Assembly: GCA_026119855.1 (NCBI GenBank)
Contig: JAOWBW010001045.1
Coordinates: 434,001-498,000, forward strand
Direction: 5' to 3'
DNA length: 64,000 nucleotides
DNA from: Campanula takesimana
Taxonomy: Eukaryota; Streptophyta; Magnoliopsida; Asterales; Campanulaceae
Position numbers and translations under genes: made by a program. How positions within the stretch are numbered: the stretch's first letter is position 1; every line of letters begins with the position of its first letter. Below are positions 35,178 through 44,020 of this stretch, piece after piece. The notes below the pieces were generated by a model. That model was not told the DNA's origin and searched no databases. It was given only the letters and a program-made list of their open reading frames with translations.

Positions 35178-35870
35178 GGCCCAACCAAAAGCCCAACAAC
35201 CAACAATTACATTCGGCCCAAACATTCTACCTGTTTGTTACAGAGGACAAACAAAATTCAGGCCCATTTTTGGGACTGGATTAACAGACAAACAACAATG
35301 CCTGCTTGATAATCTCTGGCATATACATACATTTTCCAATGAATCAACGAAAAAGGTTCAAATTTTAAATTCCCTGGGATTTTATTTTCTCGAAATGACT
35401 CGAAAAGTGTCCGAGGATACAGTTACACCCAAACGATTCTCACATTACATTATTTTTAGAGGCACCAAAATTGGAGTCTTAACAAATGGGAAACAGTGTC
35501 AAAACACATACAGTGCATAGATCCCCTCTATAAAGGGTATTACAGTTTTTCCGAAGCCATAAGCATGGCAAGAGGATATTTGGACTTGACAACTTCTTTA
35601 TCGAACCCGAAGAAGTAAAAACATTTCTCAAATAGTAAAAGAAAGTCCAGAACAGATCATCCAAAGACAAGAAGAAACCATTTCAAATCTACAACATAAG
35701 CTTTCTCAAAAGGGAAAGGAAATTCAAATACCTTTACAGTTGGAAAATAAAAAGTTGAAACAAGAAATAGAAACTCTTAAAAACAAACTAAAGAGCCAGT
35801 TTACAGAAACTATGACAACTTTAAGGCTCGAGTACTTGACATCCCATGGAGGCATACTCTGAAACCTGTT
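35178..35870 (+). pseudogene. P6/transactivator-like domain and coiled coil
   Basis: Around 35425-35610 two frames give YIIFRG...IGVLTNG and then YYSFSEAISMA, the layout of the Cauli_VI / RNase-H1 N-terminal hybrid-binding fold found in caulimovirus P6 proteins. A stop (TAG near 35518) and a frame change interrupt it. From 35640 to 35830 the frame encodes a Gln/Glu/Lys-rich heptad coiled coil. In caulimoviruses P6 is a translational transactivator and inclusion-body protein; here only resemblance and position support the call. Confidence 0.55.
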
Positions 35871-35968
35871 TTGGAGAAAATAGAAGGCCTCGATGACATA
35901 ATTTCAGAAAAAATTTGTACTGGATTTCCCTTAATCCTGTATAAGTTACAGCAAAAAAATAGTTCAAA

Positions 35969-36409
35969 TTGTTTAAAGAACTAAATTACAGAGGAGTAAC
36001 AGTAGTCGAAAGAATAGACAACAATGGACATGATACAGGCATTCTACTATTACAGATAGATTTATTCAAAACTGACATGCCAAAAGAACTCATCACACAG
36101 TTTTATCATTACGGAATGATCGATTACATTGAATTCCGATTAAATCCTGATACAGAAGAAATATTAAACACATTCGGGGAAAAATTTACAATGGTAGCTG
36201 GAAATATAGCTACACATTCTTTCACACAGAAGTTGGGTGCAAAATATTCGCATCCTTTCCGGAATCAGACAGCCATACATACAGGCCTGCAAGAAAGAGG
36301 GTCTTCATCAGCTGTAACATTTCAGATCACAAATTATTATCAATGGCGGTTTAAAATAGAGAGCATATTGATTTTACAAGCCTTGCTTGGTTACATGAGC
36401 AAGATATAG
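35969..36409 (+). pseudogene. Unassigned 3' frame A
   Basis: 146 codons. Contains LLLQIDLFKTDMP and a Gly/Thr-rich QTAIHTGLQERG stretch. I do not recognise the domain; a C-terminal part of the preceding P6-like protein or a movement-type protein are both possible. Coding-like sequence continues past the stop to about 36525. Confidence 0.4.
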
Positions 36410-36527
36410 ACAAAATCACGGACTTCACACACGGATTTATAAAGCGACACCAACAGACACCAGATCTCCCAAAGAACTTCCCATGGCAGCTCTATAAGCT
36501 AATGGCGGAAGGACATTACATTCAACT

Positions 36528-36722
36528 TTGGGCAACAGACATTGGAACATGCTTCTACCATTTTTTGGAGAAGGCGAGACATTAGAAGAACAACACATTA
36601 CCAACGAAGAAAGGCCATGGTCTTATCCAGGACTAGGCGATCCATATGATGACAACATGCAAGACGCACAGTCAGATGGGGATACAACTCCCACAATTGA
36701 CAGTACACACAGAGACTTCTAG
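36528..36722 (+). pseudogene. Unassigned 3' frame B, acidic tail
   Basis: 64 codons ending TAG just before the intergenic region. It is acidic and rich in Asp and Pro toward the end, as often seen at viral protein C-termini. No domain recognised. Confidence 0.35.
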
Positions 36723-36956
36723 AGACGTAAGCAATGACATGGGGCGGCCGACATTATTTTCATGCTTTTTGAAAAATTCACAGATTAGGTTTACTTTTCG
36801 AAAAGTTTAGCTTTAGGTCATTTTCATCTTTTTGTAAAGTTTCTTTTGCGAAATTATTTTCGCCTTTTTACTGTGTAAATGTTGAAAAAATTGTAAAGTT
36901 AGATTCTTAGGTAATCCGGTATACTTAACCGGCTAGATAGGTTACGATTTCTGAGG

Positions 36957-36964
36957 TTATAAAA
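36957..36964 (+). promoter_or_regulatory. Candidate pregenomic RNA TATA box
   Basis: TTATAAAA within the palindrome GAGGTTataaaAACCTC, in the intergenic region and 385 bp upstream of the primer site. Its position fits the caulimovirid full-length RNA promoter. Confidence 0.5.
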
Positions 36965-37129
36965 ACCTCATTCTCCTTCATTTGTAAACACGACCAAAAA
37001 ACAACGAGAGCAATTATATATAAAAGCAATCTTTCTTAAATGGCAGCTTAAAACCCCCTTCCGATTCCCCTAGTTATATTACTTAAATTCCTTCGAATCC
37101 TTCAGTACTTAATATTATAGCCCTATATA

Positions 37130-37130
<1 letters not shown>

Positions 37131-37165
<35 letters not shown>
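37131..37165 (+). repeat. Poly(A) run, right copy
   Basis: A-rich run after AGTACTTAATATTATAGCCC. The same context plus poly(A) occurs at 30283-30341. Confidence 0.9.
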
Positions 37166-37168
<3 letters not shown>

Positions 37169-37341
37169 TGTTACCAGCCACTGTTCATAAGACGCCCAGA
37201 TCCCCTGCATAAACAAACGCCTCCGCACATATCTTGTAAGTTTCTAAACTATGTCTTTTATAATATTGAATTTTAAATCTATGTTTTTTATATTATTATG
37301 GTTAACAGAGACCGCTAAAATCTGCCCTATACCCCCCTAAA

Positions 37342-37357
37342 TGGTATCAGAGCATGG
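37342..37357 (+). other. Pararetrovirus primer-binding site
   Basis: TGGTATCAGAGCATGG complements initiator-Met tRNA, the minus-strand primer of Caulimoviridae. It lies in the leader between the TATA box and the first frame. The left copy of the region lacks it. Confidence 0.85.
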
Positions 37358-37461
37358 ATGATCTTAATTCTAAAAGACTAGAACAGGCTTGTGAGGTTGG
37401 CAGTGTGAAGTAAGTCCACGATTGATCAAGAACCCGTCTAGGTGAAGAAAAGGGATCAATT

Positions 37462-37932
37462 ATGCTATGATTATTATTTTTGGGATTAAAGGCTGGAATT
37501 TACTGGTCATTAGATTTATCATGTTAATTAATGTGTTTATTATTTATTTGTATTTTTGTAATTTTGGTATATAGGCTGGAAACATCTTACGTGCCTAAAC
37601 TCTAAACCTTGGAATTCAAACTCCAGTTAAGGTGACAATCCGAATGGGTTGTTGGTCTAAGGTGAAACAACGCCACGTTCCAAATTACATTTAATTATTT
37701 ACTTATAAAGGGCTATAAGAATATTTTTCGAAGGATTTTAGGATTAAGTAATTAACGAAGGGATAGGAGTTCTTTTTACTATAATTGCGTCTCAGAATTC
37801 ATCAATTAATACGATTGAACTTTTCAACTTAAACCTTGCCAACCAACGAACTTTAGCCAAATTAACCGAGAATTTAGACTACATCAAGCACTTAAATAAT
37901 CAAATTTTAGTAGAGTTAAGAGAAATTCATAA
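37462..37932 (+). repeat. Pararetrovirus terminal direct repeat, right copy
   Basis: Matches 30341-30811 at 99% or better by eye. It ends exactly at the N gap, so the true extent of the second copy is unknown. Confidence 0.92.
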
Positions 37933-38032
37933 NNNNNNNNNNNNNNNNNNNNNNNNNNNNNNNNNNNNNNNNNNNNNNNNNNNNNNNNNNNNNNNNNNNN
38001 NNNNNNNNNNNNNNNNNNNNNNNNNNNNNNNN
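37933..38032. other. Assembly gap (100 N)
   Basis: Exactly 100 N, the conventional unknown-size scaffold gap. Sequence on the two sides may not be adjacent or in the stated distance. Confidence 1.
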
Positions 38033-38854
38033 ACCTTAGTATGTTCTCATTTTAACTTGTAAGTTAACCACTTACTTGTTAAGGCAGCCAATGTCCAGTT
38101 AGAAAGACATTGACAGACAGTCCAGTAGAAAAGACTCGTCCTTAAACTAGGATTGCATGAGTGATCACATGCCTTCTCTCAGGAATTGTCTGATTACAAG
38201 GATGATTCTAGACCCCGAGCATATATGTGTGGATACCATATATGTTACGACCCACACATTGCTTGAGAAGCTAGGTGTATAAATTGTACTTTGGCATTGA
38301 GGTTATAATGTACTTACCAAGGATTTGACGGAACTTAAATGAATCCCTTTGGATTGTAGTGCCATAATCCTTTGAAAGTAAAATCTTAAAAGTAATACGA
38401 CTGTATTGTTCTGCAGTCTTGAATTCAAAAGTAATTGAACCTATCCTTGTGAAAGTTATTCATAGTATTCGTTCTGGTCGTCTCTCCTTAGTAACCGGAG
38501 AGGCCACGTATGAACTTATTGAGCATTCGTTCGCTCATCCCTTCTCTATAAATTTTGTTTTCAGGATTTAAGTAGGAGGACAAGACAAGGAAAGCAGCCG
38601 TAGGAAGACGGTGGATTGAAGATTCTTAACTTTGTAGTTTAAGTACAATTATTTTGATGTAAGTTGAAGTACGTTGATGGTTAGGGTTGTTACCTACCAA
38701 GACAAGTTTAAGTTACGCTTCCGCTATTGTTTTGAATTTATGGTTTAAATAAGGGGCCATTGTGAACCCTAAATTAAGGTATTTATTATTGTTTATTATT
38801 GTTATTAAATGCCATTAAATGCTCAGATATTATAAGAAAATTCGGGGTGTTACA
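38033..38854 (+). repeat. Truncated Tekay-type LTR (3' part)
   Basis: Ends GGGGTGTTACA with no primer site after it, so it is the 3' end of a solo LTR or 3' LTR whose start is lost in the gap. It shares with the LTR at 62008-63840 the segment CGTATGAACTTA-TTGAGCATT...CGCTCA and the GCTTCCGC...TGTTTTGAAT segment. It also has a strong acceptor-like TTTTGTTTTCAG|G (acceptor at 38564). Confidence 0.8.
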
Positions 38855-38901
38855 ATACTTATGGGATTAATACATACAGTAAAGTTACATCAAAGAGAAA
38901 A

Positions 38902-39054
38902 TTTTGGGGGAAACTAGTTTTTCCATAAGTTATAAATAGTTCTGTTTTTTATAGGGGTTAAAGTTTAGGGTTTAAGGTTTAGGATTTAGGCCTTTTGGGG
39001 TTTAAGAAAAACATGACTTTTTATAACTTATAGAGGAACTAGTTTCCCCCAAAA
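38902..39054. mobile_element. Small fold-back MITE-like element
   Basis: Inverted ends TTTTGGGGGAAACTAGTTT / AACTAGTTTCCCCCAAAA enclosing about 115 bp; the inner parts ATAAGTTATAAA / TTATAACTTAT also pair. The centre has degenerate TTTAGGG-like units. No clear target duplication was found. Confidence 0.65.
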
Positions 39055-39355
39055 CCAACTCTACATCAAATACTTAACCGGACTAACACAAATAGCGTTC
39101 ATGTGTCTCGATTTCTAACAGAGTCTCTGCAAATACTTACAGGCTAGCACATGCGAAGTTAATCTGAAAAAATAAAAAAAATCCGTTTCTATTGAAAAAT
39201 GGAGAACATTAATTTGTTTAATTTTTTTTATGGCCAAAACTCTCAATCAAACTTAAAAAACAAATGAAGTTAAAATGCAGACCCGCAATATTTTTTGGTA
39301 AAAAATACTACCAATTGTAGTAGAATGACCATTTTAGAAGAGTGGAATTTCACTA
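39055..39355. other. Intergenic, no feature identified
   Basis: AT-rich sequence without recognisable gene or element. Confidence 0.6.
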
Positions 39356-39617
39356 CTCCCTCCGGTCCATAATAATTGTCTTTTTTCATTTACCACTTCT
39401 TAAGGAAATCAATTAATATCACGATTTAGTGATAAAAGTGTCAATTTTACCCCTATTAAGTGTGCATCATTATTACAGTAATGTCACACAACTTAGACAA
39501 TTAATAAAACAAAACAAGTTTCAATGCAAGGATAAGAAGGACATTTAGCTTAAAAGTGACAGTTATTTTGGACCAAAATTTTAGCTCAAAAGTGACAGTT
39601 ATTTTGGACCGGAGGAG
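39356..39617. mobile_element. Stowaway-like MITE
   Basis: Ends CTCCCTCCGGTCCA / TGGACCGGAGGAG with TA duplications (39354-39355 and 39618-39619); 262 bp, non-coding. The right end has a small direct duplication of AGTGACAGTTATTTTGGACC (39555 and 39591). Confidence 0.85.
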
Positions 39618-39751
39618 TATTTCACTTGATCGGTCACCTAATTATGGGCATCTACTATTTATTTCTATTTGACTTCCTTACACAACAATCTGTAGCTATA
39701 TAACAAAGTCAGAACAAGATCATCACTCACTTTTCTTTCCCAAATTAACAT

Positions 39752-39956
39752 TGTGATATCCCCCATCCCACATCGGAAATATGTGGGAATTGAGTGTGCT
39801 ATATAGAAGGCTCATACACTCCTACTAAGCATCAAATCATCCATTGGACTTTTGGAGGCCTGTGATGGGTTGTGGTTGACCCAATCGAGGAGATGCTTGG
39901 TGGGCTAGTGTGTGGTACCTATGTGGCGGGTCGGGTCTGCGGCTCGGGTCGTTACA
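39752..39956 (+). repeat. TRIM LTR 1 (type A)
   Basis: TGTGATATCCCCC to GGTCGTTACA. Variants GATATC and CATCCCAC are shared with LTR 3. Confidence 0.93.
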
Positions 39957-40066
39957 AATGGTATCAGAGCGGAACCCCGGCCTTAAGGCTTGCGAGCTAG
40001 CCCGGGGGTACGATCTGGGTATTGATTGACCTTGCCAGGGACGGCAAGGGTTTGAGTGGGGGAGAT

Positions 40067-40271
40067 TGTGATGTCCCCCAACCCACATCGGAAATATGTG
40101 GGAATTGAGTGTGCTATATAGAAGGCCCATACACTCCTACTAAGCATCAAATCATCCATTGGACTTTTGGAGGCCTGTGATGGGATGTGGTTGACCCAAT
40201 TGAGAGATGCTTGGTGGGCTAGTGTATGGTACCTATGTGGCGGGTCGGGTCTGCGGACTCGGGTCGTTACA
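40067..40271 (+). repeat. TRIM LTR 2 (type B)
   Basis: TGTGATGTCCCCC to GGTCGTTACA. Variants GATGTC, CAACCCAC and GCGGACTC are shared with LTR 4. The next primer site is mutated (TGGTATCAAGC, a one-base deletion). Confidence 0.93.
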
Positions 40272-40379
40272 ATTGGTATCAAGCGGAACCCCGGCCTTAA
40301 GGCTTGCGAGCTAGCCGGGGGTATGATCTGGGTATTGATTGACCTTGCCAGGGACGGCAAGGGTTTGAGTGGGGGAGAT

Positions 40380-40585
40380 TGTGATATCCCCCATCCCACA
40401 TCGGAAATATGTGGGAATTGAGTGTGCTATATAGAAGGCTCATACACTCCTACTAAGCATCAAATCATCCATTGGACTTTTGGAGGCCTGTGATGGGCTG
40501 TGGTTGACCCAATCGAGGAGATGCTTGGTGGGCTAGTGTGTGGTACCTATGTGGCGGGTCGGGTCTGCGGGCTCGGGTCGTTACA
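40380..40585 (+). repeat. TRIM LTR 3 (type A)
   Basis: Begins 628 bp after LTR 1 and is nearly identical to it. Confidence 0.93.
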
Positions 40586-40695
40586 AATGGTATCAGAGCG
40601 GAACCCCGGCCTTAAGGCTTGCGAGCTAGCCCGGGGGTACGATCTGGGTATTGATTGACCTTGCCAGGGACGGCAAGGGTTTGAGTGGGGGAGAT

Positions 40696-40901
40696 TGTGA
40701 TGTCCCCCAACCCACATCGGAAATATGTGGGAATTGAGTGTGCTATATAGAAGGCCCATACACTCCTACTAAGCATCAAATCATCCATTGGACTTTTGGA
40801 GGCCTGTGATGGGATGTGGTTGACCCAATTGAGGAGATGCTTGGTGGGCTAGTGTATGGTACCTATGTGGCGGGTCGGGTCTGCGGACTCGGGTCGTTAC
40901 A
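40696..40901 (+). repeat. TRIM LTR 4 (type B)
   Basis: Begins 629 bp after LTR 2 and is nearly identical to it. It is followed by the AACAT duplication. Confidence 0.93.
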
Positions 40902-40906
40902 AACAT

Positions 40907-41579
40907 ACCCATAACATATATACGAGCGCACACAACTACGCCCATCAATTAGGACCGAAAACGCAGTTTACGTGCAAGATTAGCATACCCAAAATGTCCA
41001 AGTTGAAAGTCAAAATAGATAGACATACATAATGTTGGTTGAAGATGATGTACAACTTGAGAAGTTCCCTTACTCTTTACTTCATCAGCTCAGCTCACCA
41101 AAACCAAACTCGGTTAATGCAAAAGCATTTCCTTTCCACCTCTAACAAACGCATTTACTTTGGTATTTCCAACATAGAGCCAAACTGCAATTAAACAGGT
41201 GGGGGTAGGATGGAAACCCCACCATATCCTTAAATTGGAACAATACAAAACAAGAAAAACTAAACCAAACCTGGTATCAGTTACACCATAATATTACCTG
41301 ACGTTCCTTCATTTAAGTAGAGCTAATGTCACAACAAAATTGCAGTCGCGGTGCCCTTTTTCTTTCAAAGGAATATATGGCACGTATGGGGGGAGTTGTG
41401 GGATCCCCCGGGCTAACTCATATAGGTCATAGATTATCAACCAAACAATGAGGTTCAAATTGATGACATTCCTAGTTACATCGTATCCCTGGGATTAAAA
41501 TAGGTTAGGCATTCAGAACTAGACTTCACTTAGATGGTATATCAAAACTGTAAAGCAATCAATTGGTCTATAAGTAGAT

Positions 41580-41582
<3 letters not shown>
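40907..41582. other. Low-copy-looking intergenic sequence
   Basis: No gene or element identified. The segment from about 41404 (CCCCCGGGCTAACTC...) to 41490 resembles 42823-42905 in order (CCCCGG, TATAGGTC, ACCAAACAATG, TTGATGACATTCCT), suggesting an old duplication. Confidence 0.5.

Positions 41583-41616
<34 letters not shown>
41583..41616 (+). repeat. (CA)n microsatellite
   Basis: Pure CA dinucleotide run. Confidence 0.95.
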
Positions 41617-41618
<2 letters not shown>

Positions 41619-41740
41619 ACGACCATACAAACTAGATGGACAAGATGATAAGTAGATATATACATATAATGAATGTACAGGTAGGATGAACAAGTTACTT
41701 GCCCAAATAATGCACGTATAAAGTAGTACTAATATACCTA

Positions 41741-41990
41741 AGAGCTTTTAGCTCAGTGGTATCCGGGTGGTGTGTAAGAGGGTTCCACTTAGTGGAGGTC
41801 CCAAGTTCGACTCCCATAGGGAGCAATGTCGAGAACTTTGTGTTACTTATGCCCTATATGGGGTAACTTTGTATCTTACTTTGGGTGAAATTCCCAGAGG
41901 GAGTGTACCTTGTTTCTGAGGCTCTCTGAAGGATTCTCTAATAGATTAGGGATCTATGTAATAGACTATGCAGGTTGATCAATAAGATGG
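41741..41990 (+). mobile_element. tRNA-derived SINE
   Basis: A-box-like TAGCTCAGTGGT (41749-41760) and B-box GTTCGACTCCC (41805-41815), spaced as in tRNA genes, form the head of a roughly 250-bp unit. Imperfect flanking repeats AATATACCTA (41731-41740) and AAATAACCTA (41991-42000) fit a target duplication. It is not a tRNA gene, because no acceptor stem or anticodon arm can be folded. Confidence 0.7.
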
Positions 41991-42030
41991 AAATAACCTA
42001 GTTTGGGTACCAAAGTTTTTTTTAAAAATA

Positions 42031-42566
42031 GTAATAATATTAATCGATCTAAATTCCTACATAATACGTAGCTGTCAATATCCTGAATATTAGTAAATGT
42101 AGTGCTGAGGAAAGCACTAAAAACAGAAGACCACAACGCCCTAACAGCAAACCTTGCCCAGTGAAGGGAACTTCCATTCTGTACAGTGCAGAAACCCCAA
42201 TGCAAAAAAGGCGGGAAAGAGGTGGTTAGCGAGATTTGCATGGTGCATAGATAAAATATCTGACGAGGTTTGATACGGCAGATGAAAGATAGTAATAATA
42301 GTAATAATATTAATCGTATCTAAATTCCTACATAATACGTAGGTGTCAATATCCTGAATATTAGTAAATGTAGTGCTGAGGAAAGCACTCAAAACAGAAG
42401 ACCACAACGCCCTAACAGCAAACCTTGCCTAGTGAAGGGAACTTCCATTCTGTAAAGTGCAGAAGCCCCAATGCAAAAAAGGCGGGAAAGAGGTGGTTAG
42501 CGAGATTTGCATTGTGCATAGATAAAATATCTGACGAGGTTTCATACGGCAGATGAAAGATAGTAA
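42031..42566. repeat. 270-bp tandem duplication
   Basis: Copy 1 starts at 42031 and copy 2 at 42301, both with GTAATAATATTAATCG...ACGTAG...GGCGGGAAAGAGG. The copies differ by a few substitutions. Minus-strand open frames through here are not conserved proteins. Part of the unit recurs at 61942-62007. Confidence 0.9.
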
Positions 42567-42921
42567 TGAACGACTTAAACGCCAGAGCCAGAGGACGGAC
42601 AAAATCTTGATCTTCAACTGAATTTTCTTATAACTAAAATGATGATTAAAGAGGTGGATGGGGTACAGGAACGAATAAATAAGACATTCAAGAAAGAAGT
42701 ACATGGTCCAATACACATGCGTAGAACGATAAAAACAAAAAAAGTGAAACACAATCCTCATATACCTCAATGAGGTCGCAGAAATAAAATGAAAAATATA
42801 GGATGTATCGGAGGAGATGGATCCCCGGCCCAAGTTGTATAGGTCGATATATATTTCGAGTAGTCGACCAAACAATGTACATTGACTTGATGACATTCCT
42901 TTTACATTTACTTGACGGTCA
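42567..42921. other. Intergenic, no feature identified
   Basis: Unannotated sequence up to the GGTCA target site of the next retrotransposon. See 40907-41582 for the partial duplication. Confidence 0.5.
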
Positions 42922-43892
42922 TGTAACGCCCGTCTAATTCCTGTTAAATTCTCGACTTGCATATTTATATGCTATTTTATTTGAGTTAATTATTTAACTA
43001 ATTGAGCAAGTTTAAGTCCTAATTGTTCAAAGTTGAACTTTAGGGTCATTTGTGAAAATTAAAGTTTAGGGGCTAAAATGCTCAAATTAAAACTTAAAGG
43101 GCCTTTTTATCAAAAGTGAAACTTGAGGGGCCTAGTTGCAATTCTTGAAACTTGAAAGGATAAAACTTGTTGTTTGCCTCTTCTTCCTCAGTATCACTTT
43201 CCCAATTTTCTCTTGCTCTGTGTATACGTAAAGAAGGTTAGGGTTTTACCCTATTCTCGACCCCTCTCGCTTAATTATGCCTCTGTTGGAAAATCCGACT
43301 CCGCATAAATGATCAGGGCAGTGAGTAGAGCATTTCCTGCCGAACAGAAATTAGTTTGGGTGAATTTGATTTCGGAGTAGGTAAGTCACTAGCTCCCCTT
43401 GCTTATAATAACATGCCTATATGTTATTCTTGATACTTGTGCTTGTTAATTTCGTGATTTGAATGATTTTTGTGATACTTGTAAGTATTACTATGTTGAT
43501 AGTCAATTCGTGGAACAAGTGAAAGAATCCTTCTTGATGTGTTTGAACCTGGGAATATGTTAGTATAATTATACTCCTAAATTTGAGACGGTAAAATATT
43601 AACTTGATTTAAATGTTATTAGAAAAATTGTACCATTATTTATGGTACGGGGAAATGAATGAAAGTATCCCTAAATGAGTATATTAGTATATTAGAAAGT
43701 TATACTCGTACTTTTGGGACGGTGAAATATTTAAATGGAATAAAAGAAAATTATCCTATTATTTGTGGGACGGTAAAAGAAATGTTTGAACTTGTTTGTA
43801 TGTCTTGGGTATTGCCTAAGTATTAGTAAAAGTATACTCCTACGCTTGGGACGGAGAATTATTCAACCTGGAAAAGAAATGAGCATTGGCCG

Positions 43893-44020
43893 GAAATGTG
43901 CAGTGTGCGACCGCACAAAATTTATTGGGAGACCGCCCATCTTTCTGGAATGTTTTTCAAAGGATTCACCTGCTAGTGTGCGGCCGCCCGGTCCATTTTG
44001 AGCGCCCGCCCGGGTTCCCT
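43893..44020. repeat. Palindrome cluster in Tekay-A 5' LTR
   Basis: GC-rich island with TGCGACCGCA, a GACCGCCC variant, GCGGCCGCCC and GCGCCCGCCC, matching 58831-58955 and, diverged, 12656-12780 and 18358-18482. Confidence 0.85.

Larger units (their letters stand above)
30283..37932 (+). mobile_element. Endogenous pararetrovirus (Caulimoviridae-like), decayed
   Basis: One genome-length unit: 30341-30811 recurs at 37462-37932 (offset 7121 bp), so the repeat period is about 7.1 kb, within the range of caulimovirid genomes. In order it holds a small coiled-coil frame, an acidic frame, coat-like sequence with a CCHC knuckle, aspartic protease, RT, RNase H, a P6-like domain, further 3' frames, an intergenic promoter and a Met-tRNA primer site. 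No TG...CA LTR ends or integrase were seen. All main frames carry stops or frameshifts, so this copy cannot encode virus. The 3' repeat copy is cut by the assembly gap. Confidence 0.85.
39752..40901 (+). mobile_element. TRIM retrotransposon in a four-LTR tandem array
   Basis: LTR (205-206 bp) alternating with about 110-bp internal segments: LTRs at 39752-39956, 40067-40271, 40380-40585 and 40696-40901. Each internal segment begins with a Met-tRNA primer site (TGGTATCAGAGC) and ends with a polypurine tract (GAGTGGGGGAGAT). A single target duplication AACAT (39747-39751 and 40902-40906) flanks the whole array. There is no coding capacity, so it is a TRIM. LTRs 1 and 3 share variants, as do 2 and 4. 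Confidence 0.95.

Noticed and set aside
30283..37932. Reading the pararetrovirus as an ordinary LTR retrotransposon
   Set aside because: The terminal repeat lacks TG...CA ends and an adjacent primer site, there is no integrase, and the order includes a P6-like region.
39837..40759. Proline/arginine-rich minus-strand frames over the TRIM array
   Set aside because: They are antisense translations of repeated TRIM LTR and internal sequence.
41741..41820. A functional tRNA gene
   Set aside because: A- and B-box-like sequences are present but no acceptor stem or anticodon loop can be folded; flanking repeats indicate a SINE.
42429..42962. 177-codon minus-strand frame
   Set aside because: It runs across the tandem duplication into the Tekay-A LTR start, so it cannot be a single ancestral gene.
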